Assembly (NCBI GenBank): GCA_036898135.1
Contig: CM072523.1
Location: forward strand, 3,177,459-3,241,458
Source of the DNA: Oncomelania hupensis
Lineage: Eukaryota > Mollusca > Gastropoda > Littorinimorpha > Pomatiopsidae
Direction of reading: 5' to 3'
Length of the DNA: 64,000 bases
Positions 10,168-21,453 of the stretch are shown one piece after another; position 1 is the first letter of the stretch, and each line of letters begins with the position of its first letter. The notes under the pieces were generated by a model. That model worked only from the letters and a program-made list of their open reading frames with translations. It did no database searches and had not been told where the DNA came from. Both the position numbers and the translations under genes were made by a program.

Positions 10168-13100
10168 TTACAAGTGCAATCGACTCAAATATTCTGCGCC
10201 AACATTGTCTTTCCCTTTGATAACTTTGACTGTGAAAGAATACTGTTGCAGCTGGAGAGCCCACCTCATCAGTCGACCATTCTCAGTCTTGGTTTTCTGC
10301 AAATATGTGAGTGGTTGGTGGTCTGTCTCCAAAGTGAAATGTGTTGAATACAGGTACTGTTCAAACTTCTTGACAGCCCATACCACTCCCAAACACTCCT
10401 TTTCGATGGTCGAGTAGTTTTTCTCTGCACGGTTAAGCTTCTTGCTTGCATAGGCTACTGGCTGTAACCCTTGCCCTTGATCTTGCAGTAAAACTGCTCC
10501 CACTGCAACATCTGATGCGTCACTCCTCAGAGTAAATGGTTTGCTGACGTCAGGTAGCAATAACACTGGTTTGCTAACCAAACAATCTTTGAGTTTAACG
10601 AATGCTGCTTCACATTTTTCATCCCAGACCACTTTTTCTGGTAGACCTTTCTTTGTCAAATCAGTCAACGGAGCGCTGATTTCCGCATAGTTGCTGATGT
10701 ATTTCCTGTAGAACCCCACTAGTCCTAGGAATGCTCTGACTTCCTTCTTTGTGATCGGTCTGCTGGCTGACCTGATTTTCTCTGTTTTGTCATCATCAGG
10801 CATGACTGTGCCTCCACCCACATGATGACCCAAATAGTCTAACTCCCCGAAACCAAAGTAGCACTTAGAGGGTTTCGCTGTAAGACCTGCCTCCTCCAAC
10901 CTTTTCAACACAGCATCAATGGCTTCTACATGCTGTTCCCATGTTTCAGTGGCAATGATGATGTCATCAATGAAATGTTCAATATCATCACGCTTCAGTG
11001 GTTCAAGTAACTTGCGCATCATTCGAGTGAAAATAGAACTCGCAGTCTTGATACCAAATGGAAGATAAGCGAAACAGTACTGTCCCATGGGTGTACTAAA
11101 CGCCGTCTTCGGTTTATCCTCTTCTTTGACTGGTATCTGCCAATACCCTTTCGTCAAGTCTATCTTTGACAAATAGCGTGCTTTCTGCAATTTTGCAAAG
11201 ATTTGTGGCACATCAGGAATAGGTTCCGAATCGAACTCTACCTGCTTGTTGAGGCTTCTATAATCAATACAGAAACGTATTTCACCATCCTTCTTCTTCG
11301 CCAACACAATCGGACTATTGTAAGGCGACACTGTTGGTTCTATGACCCCCAACTCCAACATGTCAATGACCTCTTTCTTCACTGTTTCTACCTGCGCAAA
11401 TGGTAGCGGGTATTGCTTCACATGCACTGGCTCTTTTGACGTAAGTTTGAATTCACATTCTTCGATTTTGCATTTCCCTGGTATGTCTTTAAGCACATTT
11501 TCTCTCCTGTCGCAAATAGACAAAATTTCAGCCTGCCTGTGCTCGTCCAACTCAGGGTTGATCTTCACGTCTCTGGGACCTTCTTTTGCATGCAATGTAA
11601 GCATGGGAAAACGATCTATGCCTAGTGCTCCCATCTCTTCATCGCACACATCGTCAACCACAACGCTTACTTCCTCCTCATCTGTCTCCATGACCACCGC
11701 GTTTGGCTGTGCTTCATCTGTTCCTGTTTGCTTTCCGTCACGTTCGACGTACAATTTCAGCAAATTCGCATGTAGCAGTTTTTCATGTCCCCTTATCTTG
11801 ATTCTGTAGTTGCAGCTGCCCACTTTCTCCACAACTGGATAAGGACCTTTCCACGTTAGCTGCAGCTTGTTGTGTTTTGCGGGCAACAAAAGCAAAACTT
11901 TGTCCCCGACCACAAATTTTCTGTCTATGGCCTTTTTGTCGTACACCCTCGTGTACCTGAGCGCTGCCTTGCTGAGGTTGTTCTTGGCAATCTCACAAGT
12001 TTTCTCGATTTTGTTCGTGAGATCCGTGATATGACTAATCGTGGATCGCACTTCCTCTCCTGCATCCTCGTTTGTCCACACCTGACGTAGAACCTGCATA
12101 GGCCCTCGTACTTCACGCCCATACAACAATTCAAAAGGCGAAAATTGCAAGCTTTCTTGCGGTACCTCTCTGTAGGCAAACAATAACGCTGGCAAAAACT
12201 TGTCCCAGTCTTTGGGCTGTTCTTGACAAAGTCTCTTCATCATGTCCTTGAGTGTAGCATTGAACTTCTCTGTCAAACCATTTGTTTGCGGGTGAAAGGG
12301 TGTAGTATGGATCCCCTTTATGTTGAGAAGCTTGTTCACTCTCTCCATGATTTCGCTGGTGAATTGGGTACCCCTATCTGTGATCACTTCCTTAGGAATT
12401 CCCATCCTGGTCCAATAGATCCACAATGCCTCGCTCACTGTCTCTGCCCTAATATCTTTCAGAGGTGTCGCTTCTACATACCGCGTGGCATAGTCAACCA
12501 TGGTCAATATGTACCGATGACCCCTGCTGGACGCTGGTAGTATCGGACCAATGATATCTACCCCAACTCGCTCGAAAGGTGTGCTGATAAGCGGCATGCT
12601 TTTCATCGGAACCTTCCTTGTTGCTCCCTTCCTCGTGCTCCTCTGACACACGTCACATGACGCACAATAACGTTTGACGTCACCACAAATACCCGGCCAA
12701 TAAAAATCACGCCATATCCGGTCGCGAGTTCGACGTACTCCTTGATGTCCTGCCATCGGTGTATCATGAGCCAATTTGAGCACATCTGATCGGTACCGTT
12801 CTGGCACTACCACTTGTCTACATGGTTTACCTTCACTCATGTAAACTCTGTACAAAATGTCCTTCTTCCACTCGTAGTGGGTTTCTTGCTTGATCCCTAG
12901 TTCTGCCCTTTCCCGAATCTTTCCTAAAGTCGGGTCTGCCTTTTGTTCCTTAGATAGATCTTCAGGACGTACTTGCCCTAAGTCAATCTGCTTAGGAATC
13001 CATGGCTTGGCTTGTGCTTGTTGCTTCTCCTGCAACCTGGTTTGTACCGGTGCTACAACTTGTTCCTCCGGTTGCTCTACCAACGGAAATAATGGAACTT

Positions 13101-14670
13101 TGACCTCAGTCCCGTCTGTCATCTTTCTGCTATTCCCTATCAGAACTTGATGTACCAGTGTCTTCAAAACCAAAACACGCGTTTCTCCAACGAAAAACGG
13201 AGTTTCCAAATTCACCACAGCAATGGGCACTTTCTTTCGCTTGGATGAATCTGCAAGTGTCACGTTCTGATATTCGCCCGTATACTTGCTTGGGGAAACT
13301 AAACTTGAATCCACCAATATGCTACTGGCCCCTGTATCCCGAATACCTTGAGCCTTTACTCCATCCACTTTCAATTCACAGTTCGGTTCATAGCCGTCTT
13401 CACTACATCGATTACATGGTTTCTGTTCCTGGGTCACGTTGACCGCATTCACAACAGCTGACGCAAGGTTTGAGTTTGGTCTGTTTCTATTCACATTTGC
13501 CTTTTGGCAATCCCTCATCAAATGTGGGCCTCCGCATCGAAAACATCCCTTGAAGTTTTGCTGAGTCTTGTTTATTCCTGACGCACCCGCGTTACCAGGA
13601 CCTGTCGCTTGACCACTCATCCCTCCACTACGTCGTTGTCCCATGTTCGAATTCTGCGTTTGCTGGTTAACCCTGGGACGGTTATCCATTCTAGCACTGG
13701 GTCCAATGGGCCGCCTCGTTGCTATCGGACCTCCAGCATTCTGCGCATCTTCATACGTTTGAGCATGGACCACCACTTCGTCCACACACGTAGGGTTTCT
13801 CTCCCTAATAAATCTTGCCTCCTCTTGAGACACTATCTCCAACATTTTGTCCATGAGAATTAAATCTTTCAGCTCACCTGATTTTCCTTCTTTCTCAGAC
13901 AAATCCACCCATCTGTCTAAATACATCCCCATTCTGTTCCTACACTCCCTGATGCCTTCATGACTGCCCCGCTTGAATTCCTTGAACCGTTTCCGATAAG
14001 TTTCAGCGGTCAGCTGGAAACGCCTCATGATCGCTGCCTTGACCATGTCGTAATCCAAAATCTCCTCATCAGACATCTCAGTGTAGACTTGCCGCGCTTG
14101 GCCTCGTAATTGACCAGATAGTCTTATTGCCCACTCATCCTTGTTCCAACCTGACAACGTAGCGATACGCTCAAACTGTTTCAGGTAGACCTCTACATCG
14201 TCCTTATCATCCAAATAAGGTACATTCACATTCAGACAGCTCCTCGCTGCCCTCGGCTCGGGATAAAAATTTTGATTTTGGTCCCCATCATCTGCAGTCC
14301 ACTCTTGCGCCTTTCTCAACTCAAACTCGTTCTGCATGGCCATTTGTTCCAATTTTGCCTTGGCCTCTCTTTCTTCTCTCATAATGCGCTCTTCTCGTTC
14401 TTCCCGTCGGAGCTGGTCCTCCCGTTGCTCCTGCCGTATCTTCTCCGCTTTCTCTTCCTCTCTTATCCTCTCCGCTTTCTCTTCCTCTACCTTTTCCTTC
14501 CGGATCCTCTCCGCTTTATTTTCCTCTTCCTTTCGGATCCTCTCCGCTTTCTCTTCCTCCCTTATCCTCTCCGCTTTCTCTTCCGCTTCTTTCCTTCTAT
14601 TTTCCACATACTCTGCCATCTCCCTTATCTGCAGACCCGGAGACTCCTCCCTGAACTTTGCTCCCTCCAT
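10168..14670 (-). CDS. Element A gag-pol polyprotein (gag, protease, integrase, RT, RNase H)
   Basis: One unbroken 1500-residue ORF. I start it at the first ATG; the frame stays open some 25 codons upstream without an ATG. Order, with approximate residues: a charged Glu/Lys/Arg-rich helix (15-110); capsid-like gag; CCHC knuckle CFRCGGPHLMRDC (375-387); retropepsin motif DTGAS (445); integrase H2C2 zinc finger (634-672); integrase core D/D/E near 704, 764 and 800 with exactly 35 residues between the second D and the E; GPY module WKGPYPV (about 940); then RT with IDYRSLN, LPFG (about 1205) and FIDD (about 1234) as the YXDD box; RNase H with DAS, KECLG and TDHQPL. Integrase preceding RT is the copia-like order, while the sequence motifs are gypsy-like. 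Odd: the last RNase H acidic position reads GAEYLSR, where ADYLSR is usual. Confidence 0.95.
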   Translation of the reverse strand: MEGAKFREESPGLQIREMAEYVENRRKEAEEKAERIREEEKAERIRKEEENKAERIRKEKVEEEKAERIREEEKAEKIRQEQREDQLRREEREERIMREEREAKAKLEQMAMQNEFELRKAQEWTADDGDQNQNFYPEPRAARSCLNVNVPYLDDKDDVEVYLKQFERIATLSGWNKDEWAIRLSGQLRGQARQVYTEMSDEEILDYDMVKAAIMRRFQLTAETYRKRFKEFKRGSHEGIRECRNRMGMYLDRWVDLSEKEGKSGELKDLILMDKMLEIVSQEEARFIRERNPTCVDEVVVHAQTYEDAQNAGGPIATRRPIGPSARMDNRPRVNQQTQNSNMGQRRSGGMSGQATGPGNAGASGINKTQQNFKGCFRCGGPHLMRDCQKANVNRNRPNSNLASAVVNAVNVTQEQKPCNRCSEDGYEPNCELKVDGVKAQGIRDTGASSILVDSSLVSPSKYTGEYQNVTLADSSKRKKVPIAVVNLETPFFVGETRVLVLKTLVHQVLIGNSRKMTDGTEVKVPLFPLVEQPEEQVVAPVQTRLQEKQQAQAKPWIPKQIDLGQVRPEDLSKEQKADPTLGKIRERAELGIKQETHYEWKKDILYRVYMSEGKPCRQVVVPERYRSDVLKLAHDTPMAGHQGVRRTRDRIWRDFYWPGICGDVKRYCASCDVCQRSTRKGATRKVPMKSMPLISTPFERVGVDIIGPILPASSRGHRYILTMVDYATRYVEATPLKDIRAETVSEALWIYWTRMGIPKEVITDRGTQFTSEIMERVNKLLNIKGIHTTPFHPQTNGLTEKFNATLKDMMKRLCQEQPKDWDKFLPALLFAYREVPQESLQFSPFELLYGREVRGPMQVLRQVWTNEDAGEEVRSTISHITDLTNKIEKTCEIAKNNLSKAALRYTRVYDKKAIDRKFVVGDKVLLLLPAKHNKLQLTWKGPYPVVEKVGSCNYRIKIRGHEKLLHANLLKLYVERDGKQTGTDEAQPNAVVMETDEEEVSVVVDDVCDEEMGALGIDRFPMLTLHAKEGPRDVKINPELDEHRQAEILSICDRRENVLKDIPGKCKIEECEFKLTSKEPVHVKQYPLPFAQVETVKKEVIDMLELGVIEPTVSPYNSPIVLAKKKDGEIRFCIDYRSLNKQVEFDSEPIPDVPQIFAKLQKARYLSKIDLTKGYWQIPVKEEDKPKTAFSTPMGQYCFAYLPFGIKTASSIFTRMMRKLLEPLKRDDIEHFIDDIIIATETWEQHVEAIDAVLKRLEEAGLTAKPSKCYFGFGELDYLGHHVGGGTVMPDDDKTEKIRSASRPITKKEVRAFLGLVGFYRKYISNYAEISAPLTDLTKKGLPEKVVWDEKCEAAFVKLKDCLVSKPVLLLPDVSKPFTLRSDASDVAVGAVLLQDQGQGLQPVAYASKKLNRAEKNYSTIEKECLGVVWAVKKFEQYLYSTHFTLETDHQPLTYLQKTKTENGRLMRWALQLQQYSFTVKVIKGKDNVGAEYLSRLHL

Positions 14671-15047
14671 CTCAACTCTAGCATCACTTTCTAACCTCAA
14701 ATCCCCTACCTTAATTTCTACACTAACCTTTTCAGACTATTACTCTCAAACGTACTCGCCTTCCAAAGCTAGAAAGTACTACGGATACGCATCCCCTATC
14801 CCAAAATTATATCTCCACAATACGTCTGAACCGCCAAACACTCCCAAACGCCTACCACAATCCTATCTACTGTTCTCATCACTACGTCTTCACTCCTTTA
14901 CCTACACTTGTCCTCTTAACAAAAAACCGGTCTCAGACTCCAACATTTCTAACCTCCCATTACCAGGTTAAACTGAAATCTTTGGACTCATCGAGACAAA
15001 AACAAAATTTGATTGGTCATCTGACAGTTGACCTTTCTCTAAAAAAA

Positions 15048-15212
15048 CTACAATGTCACGAAACCTCCTCTAACTGCCTTCTTGCACACTCCGACTAAAC
15101 TCTTCAATTGATCCCTCTGATCCTTATCTGTCAGACCCAGGATGATCCCATCCTGCTTGTAGGCTAGCAGCGGAGACTCAGTCTCCATCTGAACTGGTTG
15201 CTGCCTCGGCAT
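15048..15212 (-). CDS. Element A small upstream ORF (54 aa)
   Basis: A complete ATG-to-TAG frame in the leader, beginning MPRQQPVQMETESP and ending KKAVRGGFVTL. Composition is protein-like: charged, with no simple repeat. It lies about 380 nt upstream of the gag-pol frame in the sense direction. I do not recognise a domain. It could be a short first coding exon joined to gag, a translational regulator of gag, or chance. Confidence 0.4.
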   Translation of the reverse strand: MPRQQPVQMETESPLLAYKQDGIILGLTDKDQRDQLKSLVGVCKKAVRGGFVTL

Positions 15213-16310
15213 CCTCCTAGCCAAACTTTCCCTAAACTAATCCTGTTTTACTACACGTAACCCTGGTAGATAAAACCACAGACTATTTAGGCCTCAAACG
15301 TACTCGCCTTTCCAAAGGTTAAAGTACTACAACGGATACGCCTGCGCTCTAGCCCCAAACGGCTCTTCTGTCACAGCTATCCTTACGTGAACGGTTATAC
15401 ACTAACAACACGATCACCGACGATAATCCACCACCTTCCAGATTATCATCCACACTTAGTCTCCTGGTTAAGTAAAACGTCTAACTAGACCCACATTTAC
15501 TAACCAGCACTACCAATTACCACAATTGGTTAAACTGTCAATCGGACACTACCGAATCTGACTTTCAGACCCTCAACTAGAAATAATTCTTGGTTAGAGG
15601 TTTGACCAGACTAAGCAACACAGAGCTAATTAGGTTGACCCCTCACCGATCAATACCTAACCTCTAGCCTGTCTTCGAACAACACTGAAACTTCACAATG
15701 TTTTCGGAACATCCAACTTACTTAAAGTTTAAGCTGGAAAACTTACTTTCAAACTATGACCGATACTTTACCCTAAATTCTCCATCAGGATAATAAACGT
15801 CATAGGTTGCAGAAACTGTTCAGCCTAAGTATACCTTCGACCAAAACACTAGTACCTACGTACAATAGCTATTGCAAACTCTGCAATCAAGGTTTGAAAT
15901 TTTGGAAAAGTAAAACTTATACCCAAAATATCTTTAATCCTACTACGGATAATACCGGTCTTCACTTCTCAACCGCCAAAATAAATAATTTCAAACGAGA
16001 TGATTTCCCTGAAGACACTTGCACAGCTGGGTTCTCATACAATATGTACCCACTGATGCACTAACATGTTAGCAGACATAATGCACATTTTATGTAAGCA
16101 ATGACTAGCAACAACATAAAACAATATCTTACCTATACTGCTCTCTAATCATGCTCATGCAGACGTGCAACAATTACATCAAGGTAACCACAACTTGAAG
16201 CAAGTTTTTATAATCGCTGAAGTGTTGAATTTGTAAAGTATTGGATTAATGGTGCACCTCTGACATTAAAAAAAATGAATGGCTCGTTACCCCCTAGAAT
16301 TTTCCAGAAA

Positions 16311-16334
16311 TTCTAATCCCGGACGATGAACCCA
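16311..16334 (-). promoter_or_regulatory. Element A primer-binding site (tRNA 3'-end-like)
   Basis: Three bases inside the 5' LTR, the plus strand reads like a tRNA 3' half: a TTCTAAT loop, ATCCCGGACGA and a terminal CCCA. From memory this resembles the 3' end of tRNA-Pro with mismatches in the acceptor. The sense-strand complement, starting TGGG, would bind the primer tRNA. Confidence 0.55.
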
Positions 16335-16337
16335 GAA

Positions 16338-17829
16338 TGTCGCAAACCTGGGTGTTACTGGGTGATCACTACTGATGAAGGACTTCCTTGACTTTCATGA
16401 CTTACCCCAGAACATGGTTTTATTTCAATAAAAAAACCTAAGGTACACCATTTCATTCCAACACTTCACAAACACATAACACATTTTTCCAAGTTCGAGT
16501 ATTTTATTATATTCCGTTCATTTTTTCTTCGAGATCGGAACGATAATTTGGCGATGCTTTTGTCGTGGTTACCGAAAATAAAGTTCGATTGTTTTTTTTA
16601 CTTAGCTTCTTATAAAGTCCTCGTTGAAATCGTTGTTAACAGATGAAGAAATCCGGAACTAGGTGAGTTGGTAGAAAAGTTAATAGGAGCTGGAACTTGA
16701 CGTCGATGTCGCCGTTAGATCTAAAGGCTGTCCATGACCCACCAGTGACTTCTGTAGCCCTCGTTAACGTACAGTTCCATCTTAGAATCAGTCACTCCGA
16801 TCATAAGCCAGACGTCATCGAAGAATCCAGTGCCAGTCTCAAAGATGACATCGTCACGTAGATCCAAGACGATTCATACCACAGAATAAAAAAAACACCT
16901 GCCGAACAAAACTAGTCTTAGAAATCTGCATGAAAATTATTTTCATACAAACTTAAACTCCTTCAGGTCCGGCTCTGCTTGGAAAAACATGTTACGATTA
17001 ATCAACACATCAGTCCCCTGAAAACCAACTGCATTCAGACGAACCAACTATTTTTCTCTGGAAAAGAAATGCATTCAAACAAACAAACTATTTGTCTCCT
17101 CTGGAAAACAAATGCATTCACTGAACAAACTATCTCACTACTCTGAAAAACAAATGCATTCAATGAACAAACTATTTTTCTCCTCTGAAAATACATATAT
17201 TCAATGAACAAATCATCACACGTATCAATCTTCTTGGGAAATGATCTTGAATGAAGAAAAATCTAAATATTTACCCTACGGTGCCAGAATTTCAGCTAAA
17301 GCTGATCAAACGTCGAGGAACAACTATCTTCCTGGCCCAACCACATCTGACATCATTCAGCCTCCAGCTAAACTGTCGTTGGCACCCCACAGAATAAGTT
17401 GCCTCGGAGCTTGTGTAGAATCCTTCCTGTCCAGTCTAGATCTCTTTCCCAACTGATTGACAGTTTTCCTAACCGATTTTGCCTCTGTTTCATTTTACTA
17501 AGGTTACCATACTTTTATCATTAAAACAACCAATGAAAATTTCCCAACGCAAACAAATGACCTATCACCTCAAATATTATATTTTGTAAAATTAATAGCT
17601 CACAAACTCTTTTCTTTCCCTAAAATTTTATTATTGGCATTAATCACAAACTTTCACACAAAAGAATCATCGATAAAAATCGTCCATTTTATTCTTTTCC
17701 AGGAATACACAAAATGGCGATTGACACGCAGCAAAATTGACGTCATATTTCTAAATCTAGCACAGGCACTCTATAAAACAATTTGCACTTGGAAAATAAA
17801 AATTATCGCGAGCGTTCCGTTTCGCGACA
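16338..17829 (-). repeat. Element A 5' LTR
   Basis: 1492 bp, TGTCGC...GCGACA, nearly identical to the copy at 8630-10120. In sense orientation it would carry the promoter; a TATAATA-like stretch lies on the minus strand near 16502-16512, but I cannot assign the start site. Confidence 0.95.
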
Positions 17830-18925
17830 ATGGCCATGTGTGGATGTGTGCCATAGATACAGATGGCCATGTGTGGATGTGTGCCATAGATACAGATGGC
17901 CATGTGTGGATGTGTGCCATAGATACAGATGGCCATTTGTGGATGTGTGCCATAGATACAGATGGCCATGTGTGGATGTGTACCATAGATACAGATGGCC
18001 ATGTGTGGATGTGTGCCATAGATACAGATGGCCATTTGTGGATGTGTGCCATAGATACAGATGGCCATGTGTGGATGTGTACCATAGATACAGATGGCCA
18101 TGTGTGGATGTGTGCCATAGATACAGATGGCCATTTGTGGATGTGTGCCATAGATACAGATAGCCATGTGTGGATGTGTGCCATAGATACAGACGGCCAT
18201 GTGTGGATGTGTGCCATAGATACAGATGACCATGTGTGGATGTGTGCCATAGATACAGATGGCCATGTGTGGATGTGTGCCATAGATACAGATGGCCATG
18301 TGTGGATGTGTGCCATAGATACAGATGGCCATGCGTGGATGTGTGCCATAGATACAGATGGCCATTTGTGGATGTGTGCCATAGATACAGATGGCCATGT
18401 GTGGATGTGTGCCATAGATACAGATGGCCATTTGTGGATGTGTGCCATAGATACAGGTGGCCATTTGTGGATGTGTGCCATAGATACAGATGGCCATGTG
18501 TGGATGTGTGCCATAGATACAGATGGCCATGTGTGGATGTGTGCCATAGATACAGATGGCCATTTGTGGATGTGTGCCATAGATACATATGGCCATTTGT
18601 GGATGTGTGCCATAGATACAGATGGCCATTTGTGGATGTGTGCCATAGATACAGATGGCCATTTGTGGATGTGTGCCATAGATACAGATGGCCATTTGTG
18701 GATGTGTGCCATAGATACAGATGGCCATTTGTGGATGTGTGCCATAGATACAGATGGCCATTTGTGGATGTGTGCCATAGATACAGATGGCCATTTGTGG
18801 ATGTGTGCCATAGATACAGATGGCCATTTGTGGATGTGTGCCATAGATACAGATGGCCATTTGTGGATGTGTGCCATAGATACAGATGGCCATTTGTGGA
18901 TGTGTGCCATAGATACAGATGGCCC
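17830..18925. repeat. 33-bp minisatellite, right part (about 33 copies)
   Basis: Same unit as 8467-8629, interrupted by element A. Two main variants alternate at one position (CCATGTGTGG and CCATTTGTGG); the last ~11 units are all of the TTT type. The unit length is divisible by three and has no stop in several frames, which creates long open frames on both strands (up to 451 codons) that are not genes. Confidence 0.97.
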
Positions 18926-19103
18926 ATTTGGCTGTGTTCTCAGCATGTCAGTGTATCAGCTGGGTTTGGTGACAATCAAGATACTGTAGATGCCTGCATA
19001 AAGTCCTCATGGAAACCCCACAGGGAACCTAAGTGTTTAAAAGACAGTTAATCGCCCCCAAAAGTTATAAAATCTAGGGTTGCAGATTTTGGTAGTTTTG
19101 AAC

Positions 19104-19231
19104 AGGATTATGTTACATTAGGGTCCAACTGACAGGCTTATGTTACAATAGGGTCCAGCTGACAGGGTTATGTTACAATAGGATCCAGCTGACAGGGTTA
19201 TGTTACAATAGGATCCAACTGACAAGATTAT
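19104..19231. repeat. 30-bp tandem repeat, about 4 copies
   Basis: Unit of the form GACAGGGTTATGTTACAATA followed by GGRTCCARCT, with scattered substitutions. Confidence 0.85.
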
Positions 19232-19985
19232 TATCCAGTCCCAATAACGATCTTTATAGTGTGCACCTCAGTGTTGGGCTGTTTCCACAGTGTTGTGTGG
19301 ACTGAGTGGTCAGTGAATACACAGCAAAGAAATAACTCAAAAGACCACAACGTATACTATCACGCCCTTTAGCGTCCGTCTTTTTCCGACGCGACGAACC
19401 TGTTGCAGCAAGTGGAGTGGGAAGTCTTTGTGTCCATTACCGACTGAGTGGTCAGTTACAACGCCGTCACTGAGATGAAGGGACCAATACACACAGGTGG
19501 GAGTGGAGAAACAACACCATCGCCACCCTATCTTTACACATCGCCGACTACATTGACATTCAAGGTTTTAGGTAGTTGCTCTCTGTGTGTGTATGGGTGT
19601 GTATGTGTGTGTGTAGAGGGAAGGGGGAGTTGGGTGAAGGAAAGGAATGAAAATGATGTGAGTGTTGTCACATAGTTCACGATTTTTAAAAAGCATTCTT
19701 TCTTTGGTTTGTCTGATCTTTGTGTGTGTGTTTGTCTGTTGACTCTCTCCCTCTCTCTCACTCTCTCACTCACTCATTCATTCACTAATACAAGCATAAA
19801 TGCACACACATTCTCACACACACGCATTATCACACACCGGCACACGCACACATACAAACACATTCTCTCTCACAAACGAGGTATATAGGCGAAGGTGCAA
19901 ATGTAAAGGACCATATTGTGCACAGGAGAGAGGTTGGTGTTAGTGATGTGCACTTTAATAAGTCAACACGATACTGTGTACCCAG
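19232..19985. other. No recognised feature
   Basis: Short GT, CT and CA tracts (19580-19615, 19735-19790, 19800-19870). GACTGAGTGGTCAGT occurs twice, at about 19299 and 19443. No gene seen. Confidence 0.45.
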
Positions 19986-19989
19986 AGCA

Positions 19990-21235
19990 CAACACTATCG
20001 TCACCACACACACACACACACACAGTACAACACTATGGTTACCACACATAATACTGTGTACCCAGAGCACAACACTGTCGTCACCACACACACAGTACAA
20101 TATCATTAACACACACAGTACAAAACTATGTTCACCAAACAAAGTACAACACTATGGTCACTACACACAATACAGCACTATGGTCACCACAAATAGTACA
20201 ACACTATGGTCACCATACACAGTACAGCACTATGGTCACCACACATAGTACAACACTATGGTCACCATACACAGTACAGCACTATGGTCACCACACATTG
20301 TACAACACTATGGTCACTACACACAGTACAGCACTATGGTCATCACACACAGTACAGCACTATGGTCACCATACACAGTACAGCACTATGGTCACCACAC
20401 ACAGTACAACACTATGGTCACCACACATAGTACAACACTATGGTCACTACACACAGTACAACACTATGGTCACTACACACAGTACAGCACTATGGTCACC
20501 ATACACAGTACAGCACTATAGTAACCACACATAGTACAACACTATGGTCACCATACACATTACAGTCCTATGGTCACCATACACATTACAGTCCTATGGT
20601 CACCACACATAGTACAACACTATGGTCACCATACACAGTACAACACTATGGTCACCACACACAGTACAACATTATGGTCACCACACATAGTACAACACTA
20701 TGATCACCACACACAGTGCAACACTATGGTCACCACACACAGTACAACACTATGGTCACTACACACAATATAACACTATAGTCACTACATACAATACAAC
20801 ACTATGGTCTCTACACACAATACAACACTATAGTCACTACACACAATGCAACACTATGGTCACTACACACAGTACAACACTATGGTCACTAAACACAGTA
20901 CAACACAATGTTCACTGCACACAGTACAACACTATAGTCACTACACACAACACAACACTATGGTCACTACACACAGTACAACACTATGGTCACCACACAC
21001 AGTACAACACTATGGTCACCACACACAGTACAACACTATGGTCACTACACACAATACAACACTATAGTAACTACACACATTACAACAATATGGTCACTAC
21101 ACACAATACAACACTATAGTCACTACATACAATACAACACTATGGTCACTACACACAATACAACACTATAGTCACTACATACAATACAACACTATAGTCA
21201 CTACATACAATACAACACTATGGGCATCACAAACT
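19990..21235. repeat. 26-bp minisatellite, about 48 copies
   Basis: Unit built on ACAGTACAACACTATGGTCA plus CYACAC, with frequent point variants (ATACAACAC, AGCACTATGG, CTATAGTCAC). Because 26 is not divisible by three, the Thr/His/Tyr/Trp-rich frames occur in every reading frame in turn, which argues against coding. Confidence 0.95.
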
Positions 21236-21411
21236 ATGGTCTTCTTCTTCTTCTTCGTCGTCGTCGTCGTCGTCTTTCTCCTCCTCCTTCTTTTTCCGCT
21301 TTGTTTCATAATTTATTTCTTCCTCCTCCTAGTTAAGTTCTTTTCTTGTCCTTCTTATTCATGGACCAGCTCACACTCGCACACGACGACGCCGACGTTG
21401 ATGGTGATGAT

Positions 21412-21453
21412 GACGATGATGATGATGACGACGACGATGACGATGACGACGAC

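Larger units (their letters stand above)
14671..16337 (-). other. Element A 5' leader with an internal duplication
   Basis: An unusually long leader (1.67 kb) between primer site and gag ATG. A ~60-bp block is present twice (14733-14790 and 15279-15341, both with CTCAAACGTACTCGCC and AGTACTAC...GGATACGC). It also contains the 54-codon ORF at 15048-15212. The gag frame is open from a TAG near 14729, just after which coding-like sequence runs into the ATG, so a spliced upstream start is possible but unproven. Confidence 0.6.
8630..17829 (-). mobile_element. Element A: intact LTR retrotransposon, Ty3/gypsy-type with integrase before RT (Gmr1-like)
   Basis: A 9.2-kb element lying on the minus strand between two ~1.49-kb LTRs, flanked by the 5-bp duplication ATGGC (8625-8629 and 17830-17834). 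Its parts in sense order are: 5' LTR (17829-16338), a tRNA-like primer site (16334-16311), a long leader with a small ORF, one gag-protease-integrase-RT-RNaseH ORF (14670-10168), a polypurine tract (10137-10121) and the 3' LTR (10120-8630). The LTRs differ, by eye, by one substitution and one A in a poly-A run, so the insertion is very recent. No envelope-like ORF and no chromodomain were seen. Placement in the Gmr1-like group rests on domain order plus gypsy-like RT motifs, not on a tree. Confidence 0.95.

Noticed and set aside
14671..14700. Gag start ten codons upstream at TTG
   Set aside because: TTG starts are not expected here; the first ATG at 14670 is preferred, with a spliced start kept as an alternative.
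8630..17829. Envelope gene, which would make the element an endogenous retrovirus
   Set aside because: No additional frame between RNase H and the 3' LTR; the same is true of element B.
17634..18989. 451-codon plus-strand frame and 374-391-codon minus-strand frames
   Set aside because: The 33-bp unit is divisible by three and free of stops in several frames on both strands. The frame begins inside element A's LTR, so no gene is implied.
19916..21171. Thr/His/Tyr/Trp repeat proteins
   Set aside because: 26-bp unit shifts frame each copy; the same peptide appears in all three frames in turn.
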